From the NCBI RefSeq assembly GCF_014161445.1, contig NZ_JABBXA010000007.1:124001-188000 (forward strand): a stretch of DNA of 64,000 bases, read 5' to 3'. Both the position numbers and the translations under genes were made by a program. The notes under the pieces are model-generated. The model saw only the letters and a program-made list of their open reading frames with translations. It was not told where the DNA came from and searched no databases. Within the stretch, counting starts at the first letter, position 1. Each line of letters begins with the position of its first letter. Below, one piece after another: positions 35,658 to 44,010 of this stretch. Source of the stretch: Microbispora sp. H13382. GTDB lineage: Bacteria > Actinomycetota > Actinomycetes > Streptosporangiales > Streptosporangiaceae.

Positions 35658-35707
35658 GCCCCGGGCACGGCCCCCCGCCGGTGAGGCGGGAGCCGTGCCC
35701 GGGGGCC
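35658..35707 (+). terminator. Hairpin after the MFS gene
   Basis: Stem of about 15 bp (35658-35672 with 35692-35707, core CCGGGCACGGC / GCCGTGCCCGG, one bulged base) with a loop that itself can pair (CCGCC/GGCGG). It could also serve the leftward pnkp gene. Confidence 0.75.
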
Positions 35708-35790
35708 GTCAGGCCAGAGACACGGCCCGTCAGGTCAGGGACACGGGCCGTCGGGTCACAGACGCGGGCCGTCGGGTCACAGACGCGGGT
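35707..35790. repeat. Four 21-bp tandem repeats at the pnkp 3' end
   Basis: Units at 35707, 35728, 35749 and 35770, of the form CGTC-GGTCA-AGAC-CGGGC. Units three and four differ only at the last base; the outer ones are more diverged. The fourth unit covers the last codons and stop of pnkp, so the array grew from the gene end. Confidence 0.85.
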
Positions 35791-38263
35791 CGACCGGCTC
35801 GGACTCCAGCGCGAGGACGGCGAAGACCGCCTCGTGGATCCGCCAGAGCGGCTCACCCTCCGCCAGGCGCGCCAGCGCCTCGAGGCCGAGCCCGTGCTCC
35901 CGCAGCGCGAGCGACCGCTTCCTGCCGGTGAACCTTCGCCGAAGCACGTCGAGCGACTCGGTGTAGTCGGGACCGTAGATGATGCGCAGATACTCCCTGC
36001 CACGCACCTTGACACCCGGCTGCACCCGCCCCTCCGGGTGGGCGGCCGGTTTCACCACCATGCCCTCGCCTCCGGCCTCGGTCAGCGCCGTCCACCACGC
36101 GACCGCCGCCTCCCGCTCCCGCGGCGAGTCGAGGGAGACGAAGACGTGGCGGGTCGGCGCGACGAGCGGCGAGTCCATCAGCCCGAGCGTCTTCAGGTGC
36201 CACTCGTGCGGCTCCTCCACCGCCGTCGCCCTGCCCTCGCACGCGAGGATCTGGAACGGCGCGAGCCGTACGCCGTCGAGGCCCGAGACCGGCCAGCAGT
36301 AGCGGGCATAGGCGTCGCGGAAAAGGGCAGCGTTGTGGGCACGGCGGCGGGTGCGGTCGAGCAGAGGGCCTACATCCAGGCCACGTCCCGCCGCCATCTC
36401 CAGCGCCGCGACCGCCTCGGGCAGCGCCGCCCGGGCGGCCGCCCCCACCGAGGCGTACTGGTCGCGGATCAGCCCCTCCGCCTTGGCCGACCACGGCAGC
36501 AGCTCGCAGTCGAGCACCACCCAGTCGGTCTCCAGCGCCTCCCACAGCGGCGCCGCGGCCTCGCGCAGCCGGTCGACCAGTTCCGGCATGCGGGCGTCGA
36601 AGAAGGGCCGCCCGGTGCGGGTGTAGACGCTGCCCGCCGTGCCGTCGGCGACGGCGAAGCAGCGCGCCGCGGCCTCCGGCGTCCGCGCCAGCACGGCGAT
36701 CGCCCGCGAGCCCATGTGCTTCTCCTCGCACACGACCCGGGACACGCCCGCGCGGGCGAACTCCTCGAACGCCTCGGCCGGGTGCTCCAGGTAGCCGTCC
36801 AGCGCGGAGGTCTCCGGCGGCGCCATGGTCGGCGGAAGGTAGACCAGCCAGCGGGGGTCCACGGCGAACCGGCTCATGATCTCCAGCGCGGCGCGGGAGT
36901 TCTCCTCCGCGATCCTGATCCGGCCGCCGAACCGCGACTCCACGAAGCGGGTGCCGTCCACGTCGCCGATGTCCAGCACGCCGGGATCGCGGGCGGGGGC
37001 CGGCGCTGTGAGGGGCCGCGTGGGCTCGTACCAGACCTTCTCCGCCGGGACCGAGACGAGCTCCCGCTCGGGGTAGCGAAGGGCGGTCAGCCGCCCGCCG
37101 AAGACCGCGCCGGTGTCGAGGCAGATCGTGTTGTTGACCCACTCCGGCTCAGGCACCGGGGTGTGGCCGTAGACGACCATGGCACGTCCCCGGTAGTCGT
37201 TCGCCCAGGGGTAGCGCACCGGCAGGCCGTACTCGTCGGTCTCCCCGGTCGTGTCGCCGTACAGGGCGAACGCCCGCACCCGCCCGGAGGCCCGCCCGTG
37301 GTAGGCCTCCTTCAGCCCGGCGTGCGCGACCACCAGCCGGCCGCCGTCGAGGCGGTAGTGGCTGATGAGCCCGTCCATGAACGTCCTGGCGGCCGCGCGG
37401 AACTCCGCCGGCTCGGCGGCGAGCTGCTCCAGCGACCGCTCCAGGCCGTGGGCCACCCGCACCTTGCGGCCGTCGAGCGCCCGGACCAGCTTCTGCTCGT
37501 GGTTGCCGGACACGCACAGCGCGGTCCCCGCCTCGACCATGCCCATGACCAGCCGCAGCACCCCCGGCGTGTCCGGGCCGCGGTCGACCAGGTCGCCGAC
37601 GAAGACCGCCGTACGCCCCTCGGGGTGGACGGCGCCGTCCGGCCCGGCCTCCCAGCCGAGCTTCACCAGCAGCGACTCCAGCTCGGCCCGGCAGCCGTGC
37701 ACGTCGCCGATGATGTCGAACGGCCCGGTGAGGTGGGTCCTGTCGGTCCACGCCTTCTCGTACGTGACGGCCACGTCGTCGATCTCGTCGCCGCGCAGGA
37801 CGTGGACCCGGCGGAAGCCGTCCTTGGCTATCTTGCCGAGCGACCGGCGCAGCTCCTTGCGCTGCCGGGTGATCACGTGGGGGCCGAAGGCGCGGTCGGG
37901 GCGGGTCGCGTTGCGGGCGCGCGCCACCTCCTCCGCCACGTCGAGCACGATCGCGTCGGCGAGCACGTCGTGCGACCTGGCCAGCTCGATGAGCTTCTTG
38001 CGGGCCTCCCACTGCACGTTGGTCGCGTCCACCACGGTCAGCAGGCCCCGGCGCAGACGGATGCCCACGATGTGGTGGAGCAGGTCGAACGCCTCGGGCG
38101 TGGCCGTCTGGTCGTTCTCGTCGTCGGCGACCAGGCCACGGCAGAAGTCGGACGAGACGACCTGGGTGGGCGCGAAGTGCCGGGCCGCGAACGTCGACTT
38201 GCCGCTCCCGGAGATGCCGACGAGCACCACCAGCGACAGCTCCGGCACGCTGATCTCGGTCAC
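35777..38263 (-). CDS. pnkp: Bacterial polynucleotide kinase-phosphatase-ligase Pnkp
   Basis: An 828-residue RNA end-healing enzyme with three domains. The 5' kinase has the P-loop GISGSGKST (16-24). A metallophosphoesterase follows, with GDVHG (186-190), GDLVDRG (223-229) and GNHE (253-256), which removes 2',3'-cyclic phosphates. The C-terminal adenylyltransferase/ligase has Lys515 in EEKHMGSRA. Its GTG start overlaps the Hen1 stop (GTGA) with a GGAGGGA ribosome binding site, so the two are made together and form the known Pnkp-Hen1 heterotetramer, which repairs ribotoxin-cleaved tRNA and marks the junction with a 2'-O-methyl group. Confidence 0.96.
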   Translation of the reverse strand: MTEISVPELSLVVLVGISGSGKSTFAARHFAPTQVVSSDFCRGLVADDENDQTATPEAFDLLHHIVGIRLRRGLLTVVDATNVQWEARKKLIELARSHDVLADAIVLDVAEEVARARNATRPDRAFGPHVITRQRKELRRSLGKIAKDGFRRVHVLRGDEIDDVAVTYEKAWTDRTHLTGPFDIIGDVHGCRAELESLLVKLGWEAGPDGAVHPEGRTAVFVGDLVDRGPDTPGVLRLVMGMVEAGTALCVSGNHEQKLVRALDGRKVRVAHGLERSLEQLAAEPAEFRAAARTFMDGLISHYRLDGGRLVVAHAGLKEAYHGRASGRVRAFALYGDTTGETDEYGLPVRYPWANDYRGRAMVVYGHTPVPEPEWVNNTICLDTGAVFGGRLTALRYPERELVSVPAEKVWYEPTRPLTAPAPARDPGVLDIGDVDGTRFVESRFGGRIRIAEENSRAALEIMSRFAVDPRWLVYLPPTMAPPETSALDGYLEHPAEAFEEFARAGVSRVVCEEKHMGSRAIAVLARTPEAAARCFAVADGTAGSVYTRTGRPFFDARMPELVDRLREAAAPLWEALETDWVVLDCELLPWSAKAEGLIRDQYASVGAAARAALPEAVAALEMAAGRGLDVGPLLDRTRRRAHNAALFRDAYARYCWPVSGLDGVRLAPFQILACEGRATAVEEPHEWHLKTLGLMDSPLVAPTRHVFVSLDSPREREAAVAWWTALTEAGGEGMVVKPAAHPEGRVQPGVKVRGREYLRIIYGPDYTESLDVLRRRFTGRKRSLALREHGLGLEALARLAEGEPLWRIHEAVFAVLALESEPVDPRL

Positions 38264-39909
38264 GGCCGTCCCTCCACTCTGCTGAGAACCGCCATCTGGG
38301 TGGGCGGGCCCACCTCGGGGTCGTCCACGCCGACCGGCCGCAGATCGGCCGCGTAGCCGTACGTCTCGCAGACGCCCGCCACCCATCGGGCGAACTCCGC
38401 CCTGCTCCACTCGAACCGGTGGTCGGGGTGGCGCCGCGCCCCCGCGAGGAGCTCGTACCTGACGTTGTGCTCCACGTTGGGCGTGGTCACGATCACGTGT
38501 GCCGGCCGCGCCGTGCCGAAGACCACGCGCTCGAGCGCGGGCAGCCGCGGCGGGTCCACGTGCTCGACGACCTCCATCAGCACCGCGGCGTCGTACCCGG
38601 CCAGGCGCGCGTCGGTGTACGTCAGCGAGCCCTGGAACAGCTCCAGCCTGGACCGCTTGGCGTCCGGCATCCGCTCGGCGCGCAGGCGCCGCTTGGCCAG
38701 CGCGAGCGCGCGGGCCGACACGTCCATGCCGGCCACCTTGGCAAAGGCCGGCCTGTCCAGCAGCGCCGACAACAGCTGGCCCGAGCCGCACCCGAGGTCG
38801 AGCACGGTGCGGGCGCCGAGCTCCTCCAGCGCCGCCACGACGGCCTCGCGGCGCAGCGTGTTGAGCGGCACCCGCGCCTCACCGGCCCCGTCGCCCGGGG
38901 CGGACCCGTCGCCTGAGGTGGGACCGCCGTCCGGAGCGGAGCCGTCGCCTGAGGTGGGGCCGTCGCCGTACACGGGGCCGTCGTCTGGGATGGGACCGCC
39001 GTCCGGGCGCGGACCGGCGTCGCCGGAAGCCTCGGCATCCGGCTCCCGCACGATGTCGTCAACCACGGCGCGCTCTTCCGCGGTGTCGCCCACCGGGACG
39101 TGCTCCTCCGCCGTGTCTCCCTCGGCGGCGTGCTCCTCTTCGACCGGCGGGTCCAGGCTCTCCTCCACGTCGTCCCCGAGTTCGGCGAGACGGGCGAACG
39201 CGGTGCGGGTGAGCGCCCATCTCCGGCCGAGGTATCGGCGGGTGATCAGCCCCTTGTCCGGATGGGCGGCCAGCCATCCCTCCCCCGCGCGGACGAGCTT
39301 GTCGACCTCGTCGCCCGCCAGCCAGTAGTGCTTGGCGTCGTCCAGCACGGGGAGCAGGACGTACAGGTGGTTGAGCGCGTCGGCCAGGCGCACGCTCCCG
39401 CGCAGCGCGAGCCGCACGTACCGGGACTCGCCCCATTCGGGGAAGCCGGGGTCGAGCGGCACGGGCGCGGCGTCTACCTCCCAGCCCAGCGGCCCGAACA
39501 GCCGGTGCGCGAGATCGGCCCCTCCCCGGCACGGCAGCGCGGGCAGGGTGATCTCCAGGGGGATCGGCCCGTCCGCGAGGTCCTGCCGCGAGGCGCACCG
39601 CCCGGCCCGCGCCGTGCGGAACACGTCCGCGAGCGCCGACGCCAGCAGCGAGGACGCGGCGTACGGCCGGTCGTTGACGTACTGGCCGAGGGAGAAGTCG
39701 GGTGAGGACGAGCCCCGGGATCGGGCCAGCCGCACTGGGTCGACCTCCAGCAGCAGCGCCGCGGTGCACCGGTCCTCGCCCGCCTCCGGGTAGAACACCC
39801 TGGCGACGCCGAACGACCGCTCGAACTCCTGCACCCGGTCGGGGTGCTTGTGCAGGAGGAAGCCGAGGTCCGTGGCGGGCCGCAGAGTCGTCGAGATCGT
39901 GAGGAGCAC
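38260..39909 (-). CDS. hen1: 3'-terminal RNA ribose 2'-O-methyltransferase Hen1
   Basis: A 549-residue Hen1 whose N-terminal domain (1-255, MLLTISTTLRPATDLGFLLHKHP) activates the Pnkp ligase; the C-terminal SAM methyltransferase (about 345-549) has VLDLGCGSGQLL, the Mn-binding EVVEH (446-450) and His481 in NVEHN. Between them is an extended linker (about 256-345) built of acidic and then degenerate GDGP/DGGP repeats, longer than I recall for clostridial Hen1 proteins (about 465 residues). It methylates the 3' end before ligation so the repaired RNA resists re-cleavage. GTG start; it is first in the operon. Confidence 0.95.
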   Translation of the reverse strand: MLLTISTTLRPATDLGFLLHKHPDRVQEFERSFGVARVFYPEAGEDRCTAALLLEVDPVRLARSRGSSSPDFSLGQYVNDRPYAASSLLASALADVFRTARAGRCASRQDLADGPIPLEITLPALPCRGGADLAHRLFGPLGWEVDAAPVPLDPGFPEWGESRYVRLALRGSVRLADALNHLYVLLPVLDDAKHYWLAGDEVDKLVRAGEGWLAAHPDKGLITRRYLGRRWALTRTAFARLAELGDDVEESLDPPVEEEHAAEGDTAEEHVPVGDTAEERAVVDDIVREPDAEASGDAGPRPDGGPIPDDGPVYGDGPTSGDGSAPDGGPTSGDGSAPGDGAGEARVPLNTLRREAVVAALEELGARTVLDLGCGSGQLLSALLDRPAFAKVAGMDVSARALALAKRRLRAERMPDAKRSRLELFQGSLTYTDARLAGYDAAVLMEVVEHVDPPRLPALERVVFGTARPAHVIVTTPNVEHNVRYELLAGARRHPDHRFEWSRAEFARWVAGVCETYGYAADLRPVGVDDPEVGPPTQMAVLSRVEGRP

Positions 39910-40004
39910 CCGGCAAAGTGTGCCGGATGCCCCCTTTCGTTAGCGAGCGGAATTCCGCGCGATCCCGGCGCCGCCTCGGGTGGTGTCGCGGGCCGGGCGG
40001 CGGG

Positions 40005-40931
40005 TCACGCCGCCGACACGTGCGGCAGCACCTCGGCCGCGATCAGCTCCAGGTGCTCCAGGTCGTGCATGTCGAGGACCTGGAGGTAGAGCCGCTCGGC
40101 GCCCATCTCGGCGAACCGGCCGATCTTGTCCACGATCTCCTGCGGCGTGCCCGCCAGCCCGTTGACGCGCAGCTCGTCGACCCCGCGGCCGATATTGGCG
40201 GCCCGCCGGGCGACCTCCGCCTCGTCCCGCCCGGCGCAGACGACCTGCGCCGCCGACAGCAGGACGGTCTCCCGCCCCGCGTCGTCGCACGCCTGCCTGA
40301 CCCGGTCGAAGGCCGCGGCGGTGTCCTCGGGGAGGTGGAACGGCACGTTGTACTCGTCGGCGAACCGCGCGACGAGCCGCGGCGTCCGCTTGGCGCCCCC
40401 GCCGCCGATGATGACGGGCGGCCGGGGCCGCTGCGCCGGCTTGGGCAGCGCCGGGGAGTCGGCCAGCCGGTAGTGCGCGCCCTCGAACGAGAACGGCTTG
40501 GCCGCCGCCCACAGCCCGGTCACGATCTCGAGCTGCTCCTCCAGGCGCTCGAACCGCTCCCCCAGGGAGGGGAACGGAATCCCGTACGCCGTGTGCTCCT
40601 CCTCGAACCAGCCGGTGCCGAGACCCAGCTCCACACGACCGCCGCTCATCTGGTCCACCTGGGCGACGCCGATCGCCAGCGGACCGGGCAACCGGAACGT
40701 CGCGGCGCTCACCAGCGTGCCGAGCCGGATGGTCGAGGTCTCCCGGGCGAGACCGGCCAGGGTGATCCACGCGTCGGTGGGGCCGGGGGCGGGATCGCCG
40801 TCGCCCATCCGCAAATAGTGGTCAGACCGGAAAAACGCGTCGAATCCGAGCCGCTCGGCGGCCTGCGCCACCCTGAGCTGATCGTCGTAACTCGCCCCCT
40901 GCTGGGGTTCGGTGAAGATCCTCAATTTCAT
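40005..40931 (-). CDS. LLM class F420-dependent oxidoreductase
   Basis: A 308-residue luciferase-like TIM-barrel protein. The start MKLRIFTEPQQGASYDDQLRVAQAAERLGFDAFFRSDHYL, the GRVELGLGTGWFEEEHTAYGIPFP segment and PVIIGGGGAKRTPRLVARFADEYN match F420-dependent members rather than FMN luciferases. The substrate is unknown. It has no operon partner; the next gene is divergent. It implies that the organism makes coenzyme F420. Confidence 0.9.
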   Translation of the reverse strand: MKLRIFTEPQQGASYDDQLRVAQAAERLGFDAFFRSDHYLRMGDGDPAPGPTDAWITLAGLARETSTIRLGTLVSAATFRLPGPLAIGVAQVDQMSGGRVELGLGTGWFEEEHTAYGIPFPSLGERFERLEEQLEIVTGLWAAAKPFSFEGAHYRLADSPALPKPAQRPRPPVIIGGGGAKRTPRLVARFADEYNVPFHLPEDTAAAFDRVRQACDDAGRETVLLSAAQVVCAGRDEAEVARRAANIGRGVDELRVNGLAGTPQEIVDKIGRFAEMGAERLYLQVLDMHDLEHLELIAAEVLPHVSAA

Positions 40932-41023
40932 CCGTCCATTATCCCCTCCCCTGAGTCCCCGGCTTGCTAGAGTGCGAGCCGCCTGTGCGCTCCGTGTTCG
41001 TATCGCAACTCAGGGTGGTGAGC

Positions 41024-42232
41024 GTGGACTCCGCACGTCATTCCCGCGAAGCGGGCCGCCCCCCGCGATCCCTCGTCCTCCTGGCGTCGGCCGCGCTCGT
41101 CGCGGGGACCGGCGCGGCGCTGTGGGCCCTGCCCCCGGCCCCGCCCGGCGGGTGGAACGTCGCATCCGGCGTCGCGGCCGGGACCAGGCCCCCCGCCGGT
41201 GCGCGGACCCCGGCCTCCGCCACGCCGGAGACGCTGGTCGCCGCGCGCCAGACGGTCACGGCGTCGCCCGCACCGTCCGCCGCTTCCCCCGCCGGCGGAC
41301 CCACGGCCCGTTACCGGGGCTTCCTCGACGCCGCCGGTAGTCCGCACCCCGAACTGCTGGAGGCGGGCGTGCGGTCCTACAGCATCGGCCATGTCGTCGC
41401 CGGCCCCGGCGGTTGCGCTCCTCACTGGGCGGGGGTGCGGCCGCGGGGCGGGGAGGCCGTCGCCGCGCGGATCGGGCGGCTGCGGGCCGGGGGCGGCGAG
41501 GTGTGGCCGGCGTTCGGCGGGCCGTACGGGCAGGAGCTGTCGGTCGCGTGCGAGGACCCGGAGCGGCTGCTCGCGGCCTACCGGCGGGTCGTCGCCGCGC
41601 TGGCCCCTCCCGGCGTCGACTTCGAGCCCGCGGATCCGGCGATTCCGCCCGGGGGGCCGGAATGGACCGGCACGGCGGACCCGGAAGGGGAGGCGGTCGC
41701 CCACCGCCGCGCCGCCGCACTCGCCCGCCTGCAGCACGAGGCGCGGACCGGGGAGAGACCGACCGGCGAGGCCGGCTCGCTGCGGGTGACCTTCACGCTT
41801 CCCGCCTCCCCGGACGGTCTGAGGCCGGCCGACCGGGAGGCGTTGCGGATCACCAGGGAGGCGGGAGTGGAGATCGAGTCGGTCGGCCTGCTCGTGCCGA
41901 TGAACACCGGTCCCACCGCGCTCCACGGCCTGGCCGTGGCGGCCCGCGCGGCGCGCCCGCAGATCGCGGCGGCGTTGGGCGTCCCGCCCGACGCGGCGTG
42001 GCGGCGCATGGGGCTGGTGCCCGTCCTCGCCGATCCGGGCGACCTGGGGCCGGGCGACGCGGCGCGGCTCGCGGCGTTCCGGGCCCGCAACGGCCTGGCC
42101 TGGCTGTCCCTGCGCGGCGCCAGACCGGCCGACGACGTCGTACGGATCCTGGCCAGGCCGTCGTCCCACCCCGGGGCCGGTGTCGCCCGGCCCGAAGCCG
42201 CGCCCGGCGACCGCGGCGTCCGCCCCTGGTGA
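41024..42232 (+). CDS. Exported GH18 chitinase-like protein, altered active site
   Basis: A 402-residue protein with an N-terminal membrane/signal segment (SLVLLASAALVAGTGAALWAL) and a Pro/Ala/Thr linker, then a domain that follows actinomycete GH18 chitinases: VRSYSIGHVVAGPGGCAPHWAG, VAARIGRLRAGGGEVWPAFGG, RVTFTLPASPDGL, and NGLAWLSLRGAR. Where those enzymes have a DFDIEG-like motif with the catalytic glutamate, this protein has DFEPAD (199-204); the Glu position is Ala203. It may therefore bind chitin or peptidoglycan without cleaving it, unless Glu201 substitutes. GTG 41024 is chosen because AGGG lies eight bases upstream. Confidence 0.75.
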   Translation: MDSARHSREAGRPPRSLVLLASAALVAGTGAALWALPPAPPGGWNVASGVAAGTRPPAGARTPASATPETLVAARQTVTASPAPSAASPAGGPTARYRGFLDAAGSPHPELLEAGVRSYSIGHVVAGPGGCAPHWAGVRPRGGEAVAARIGRLRAGGGEVWPAFGGPYGQELSVACEDPERLLAAYRRVVAALAPPGVDFEPADPAIPPGGPEWTGTADPEGEAVAHRRAAALARLQHEARTGERPTGEAGSLRVTFTLPASPDGLRPADREALRITREAGVEIESVGLLVPMNTGPTALHGLAVAARAARPQIAAALGVPPDAAWRRMGLVPVLADPGDLGPGDAARLAAFRARNGLAWLSLRGARPADDVVRILARPSSHPGAGVARPEAAPGDRGVRPW

Positions 42233-42388
42233 TCGTTGTCGCCGGCGCCGCGGTCCACGCGTGAGCGGCCGGCCGGGCGTATCGGTTCGCGGCGGAGGCC
42301 GCGATCGGCTCCGGAAGTCCCGGCCCGTGAGTGACGCGACGAGGGGTCTGGTGTCCGGCAGACACACCCGGCGAGTGCGCCGCGCGCC

Positions 42389-43338
42389 TCAGTCGTGCTC
42401 GCCGTGAGCGAAGGGAGCCGTGATGACGACCTTGCCCTGCCGTGGCCCTCGCGCGGCGGCCGCGTGCGCCTCGGCCGCCCGGTCCATCGGGAACACCGCC
42501 CGCACCGGGACCCGGAACCGCCCCTCTTTCGACAGTGCGGCCGCGAGGGCGAGACCGTGCCGCCCGTGCGGCTCGCCGCCGAGCGCACCCTGAGAGACGG
42601 CGACACCGAGCTCCGGGCCGGTGAAGTCCGCGATGGTGAGGACCGACGCCGGCGTACCGGTGATCGCGACGAGCTCGCGGAGCGAGCCGGCGCCGGCGAC
42701 GTCGAGCGCGAGATCGGCCCGTCCGCCGGCGACATCGCGGACGCGCTCGGCGAGCCCCGGCCCGTGGGCGACCGGGACCGCGCCGAGCCGGGAGATGAAG
42801 GCGTGGTTCTCCGGACGGCCCGTGCCGATCACCCGGGCGCCGCGGGCGACCGCCAGTTGGACGGCGACGCTGCCGACGCCGCCGGAGGCGCCGTCGATCA
42901 GGAGCGTCGTTCCCTCGCGTACGCCGAGCCGGTCGAGCGCCCGGGTGGCGGTCTCGACGCTCGTGCCGGCGGCGCCGGCCTCCTCCCACGACATCGAGGG
43001 CGGCTTCGCGGCCCAGAACGCCAGCACGGCGAACTCGGCGGCCGCGCCGCCCAGCCGCGAGACGTCGACGGCGCCGAAGACCTCGTCCCCGAGGGCGAAA
43101 CCGGTGACGCCGTCGCCGACCTCGTCGACCAGCCCGGCGGCGTCGACGCCGGGGATGTGCGGCAGGGGAGCCGCACGCGCGACGGCGACGTGCCGGCGCG
43201 CAGCGCGAGGTCGACCGGTGCGACCCCGGCGGCCCTGACTCTGACGCGCACCTCCCCGGGACCCGCGTGCGGTTCGGGGCACTCCCCCACTCTGAGGACC
43301 TCGGGGGGACCGAACCGGTCGAGGCGCACTGCAAACAT
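42389..43338 (-). pseudogene. Zinc-free MDR/quinone oxidoreductase, frameshifted
   Basis: The NADPH-dependent quinone oxidoreductase-like reading frame starts at ATG 43338 (MFAVRLDRFGPPEVLRVGECPEP) and must shift by one base between about 43171 and 43205. There VDLALRAGTSP leads out of frame, and the other frame supplies AAPLPHIPGVDAAGLVDEVGDGVTGF onward. The rest is complete, including the Rossmann motif DGASGGVGSVAVQLA and a normal C-terminus. Either the gene is recently inactivated or the assembly has an indel. It is divergent from a TetR gene only about 40 bases away, the usual regulator-target pairing. Confidence 0.8.
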
Positions 43339-43379
43339 AATCACCTATCAGGCTGTTCCGACTGGGCGTCGACCACGGT

Positions 43380-43997
43380 ATGCAGACAAGCCGGAGCGGA
43401 TGCCTCGGATCGCCGGAAGTGAGAGGGGCGCGGACCACATTGACTCGGAAATTCCGGACGGACGCGGAGCACAACCGGCGGCGCATCGTGGCGGTCGCCC
43501 GTGCCGCGTTCGCCGCGGACGGGCTCGACCTGCCCGTGCACGAGATCGCCCGGCGTGCCGGTCTGGGCGTCGCGACCGTCTACCGGCACTTCCCGTCGCG
43601 GCAGGACCTCGTCGGCGCCGTGCTCACCGAGCAGGTGGCCGTGTGCGGCGCCCAGATGCGTGCCGCCCTGGACGATCCCGACCCCTGGCGCGCGCTGCGC
43701 GCAACCGTCCACCGGTTCGCCGAAAACCAGGTACGGCACCGCGGGCTGAACGAGGCGCTGCTCGGTTCCCATCCGGCGGGCGCGGCGTTCGCAGGGCAGC
43801 GCCGCGCACAGGCCCGAGGTCTCGAGCAGCTCGTCGAGCGGGCCCGGAGCGCGGGCGGCGTCCGTCCCGAGCTGTCGGTCGAGGACGTGCGGATCGGCCT
43901 GAGGGCCATCGCCTCCTTCCGCGCCGGTTCACCCGAGGGCGGGATCCTGGCGGTCCGGAGGCTGGCGGACCTCCTGGTCGCCGGCATGTCCCGCTGA
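43380..43997 (+). CDS. TetR/AcrR family regulator
   Basis: A TetR protein of 205 residues from ATG 43380, or about 185 from a TTG at 43440, which has GAGAGGGG upstream and gives the more typical short N-terminus. The helix-turn-helix is IVAVARAAFAADGLDLPVHEIARRAGLGVATVYRHFPSRQDLV. The C-terminal domain has the pattern of the SCO5648-like/TetR_C_21 groups, but I do not assign it firmly. It probably controls the divergent, frameshifted oxidoreductase. It is convergent with the RNA methyltransferase. Confidence 0.88.
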   Translation: MQTSRSGCLGSPEVRGARTTLTRKFRTDAEHNRRRIVAVARAAFAADGLDLPVHEIARRAGLGVATVYRHFPSRQDLVGAVLTEQVAVCGAQMRAALDDPDPWRALRATVHRFAENQVRHRGLNEALLGSHPAGAAFAGQRRAQARGLEQLVERARSAGGVRPELSVEDVRIGLRAIASFRAGSPEGGILAVRRLADLLVAGMSR

Positions 43998-44010
43998 GGC
44001 GGCGCCGGGA

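Noticed and set aside
35707-35790. CRISPR array
   Set aside because: The 21-bp units are directly adjacent without spacers; a tandem repeat, not CRISPR. No cas genes are in the window.
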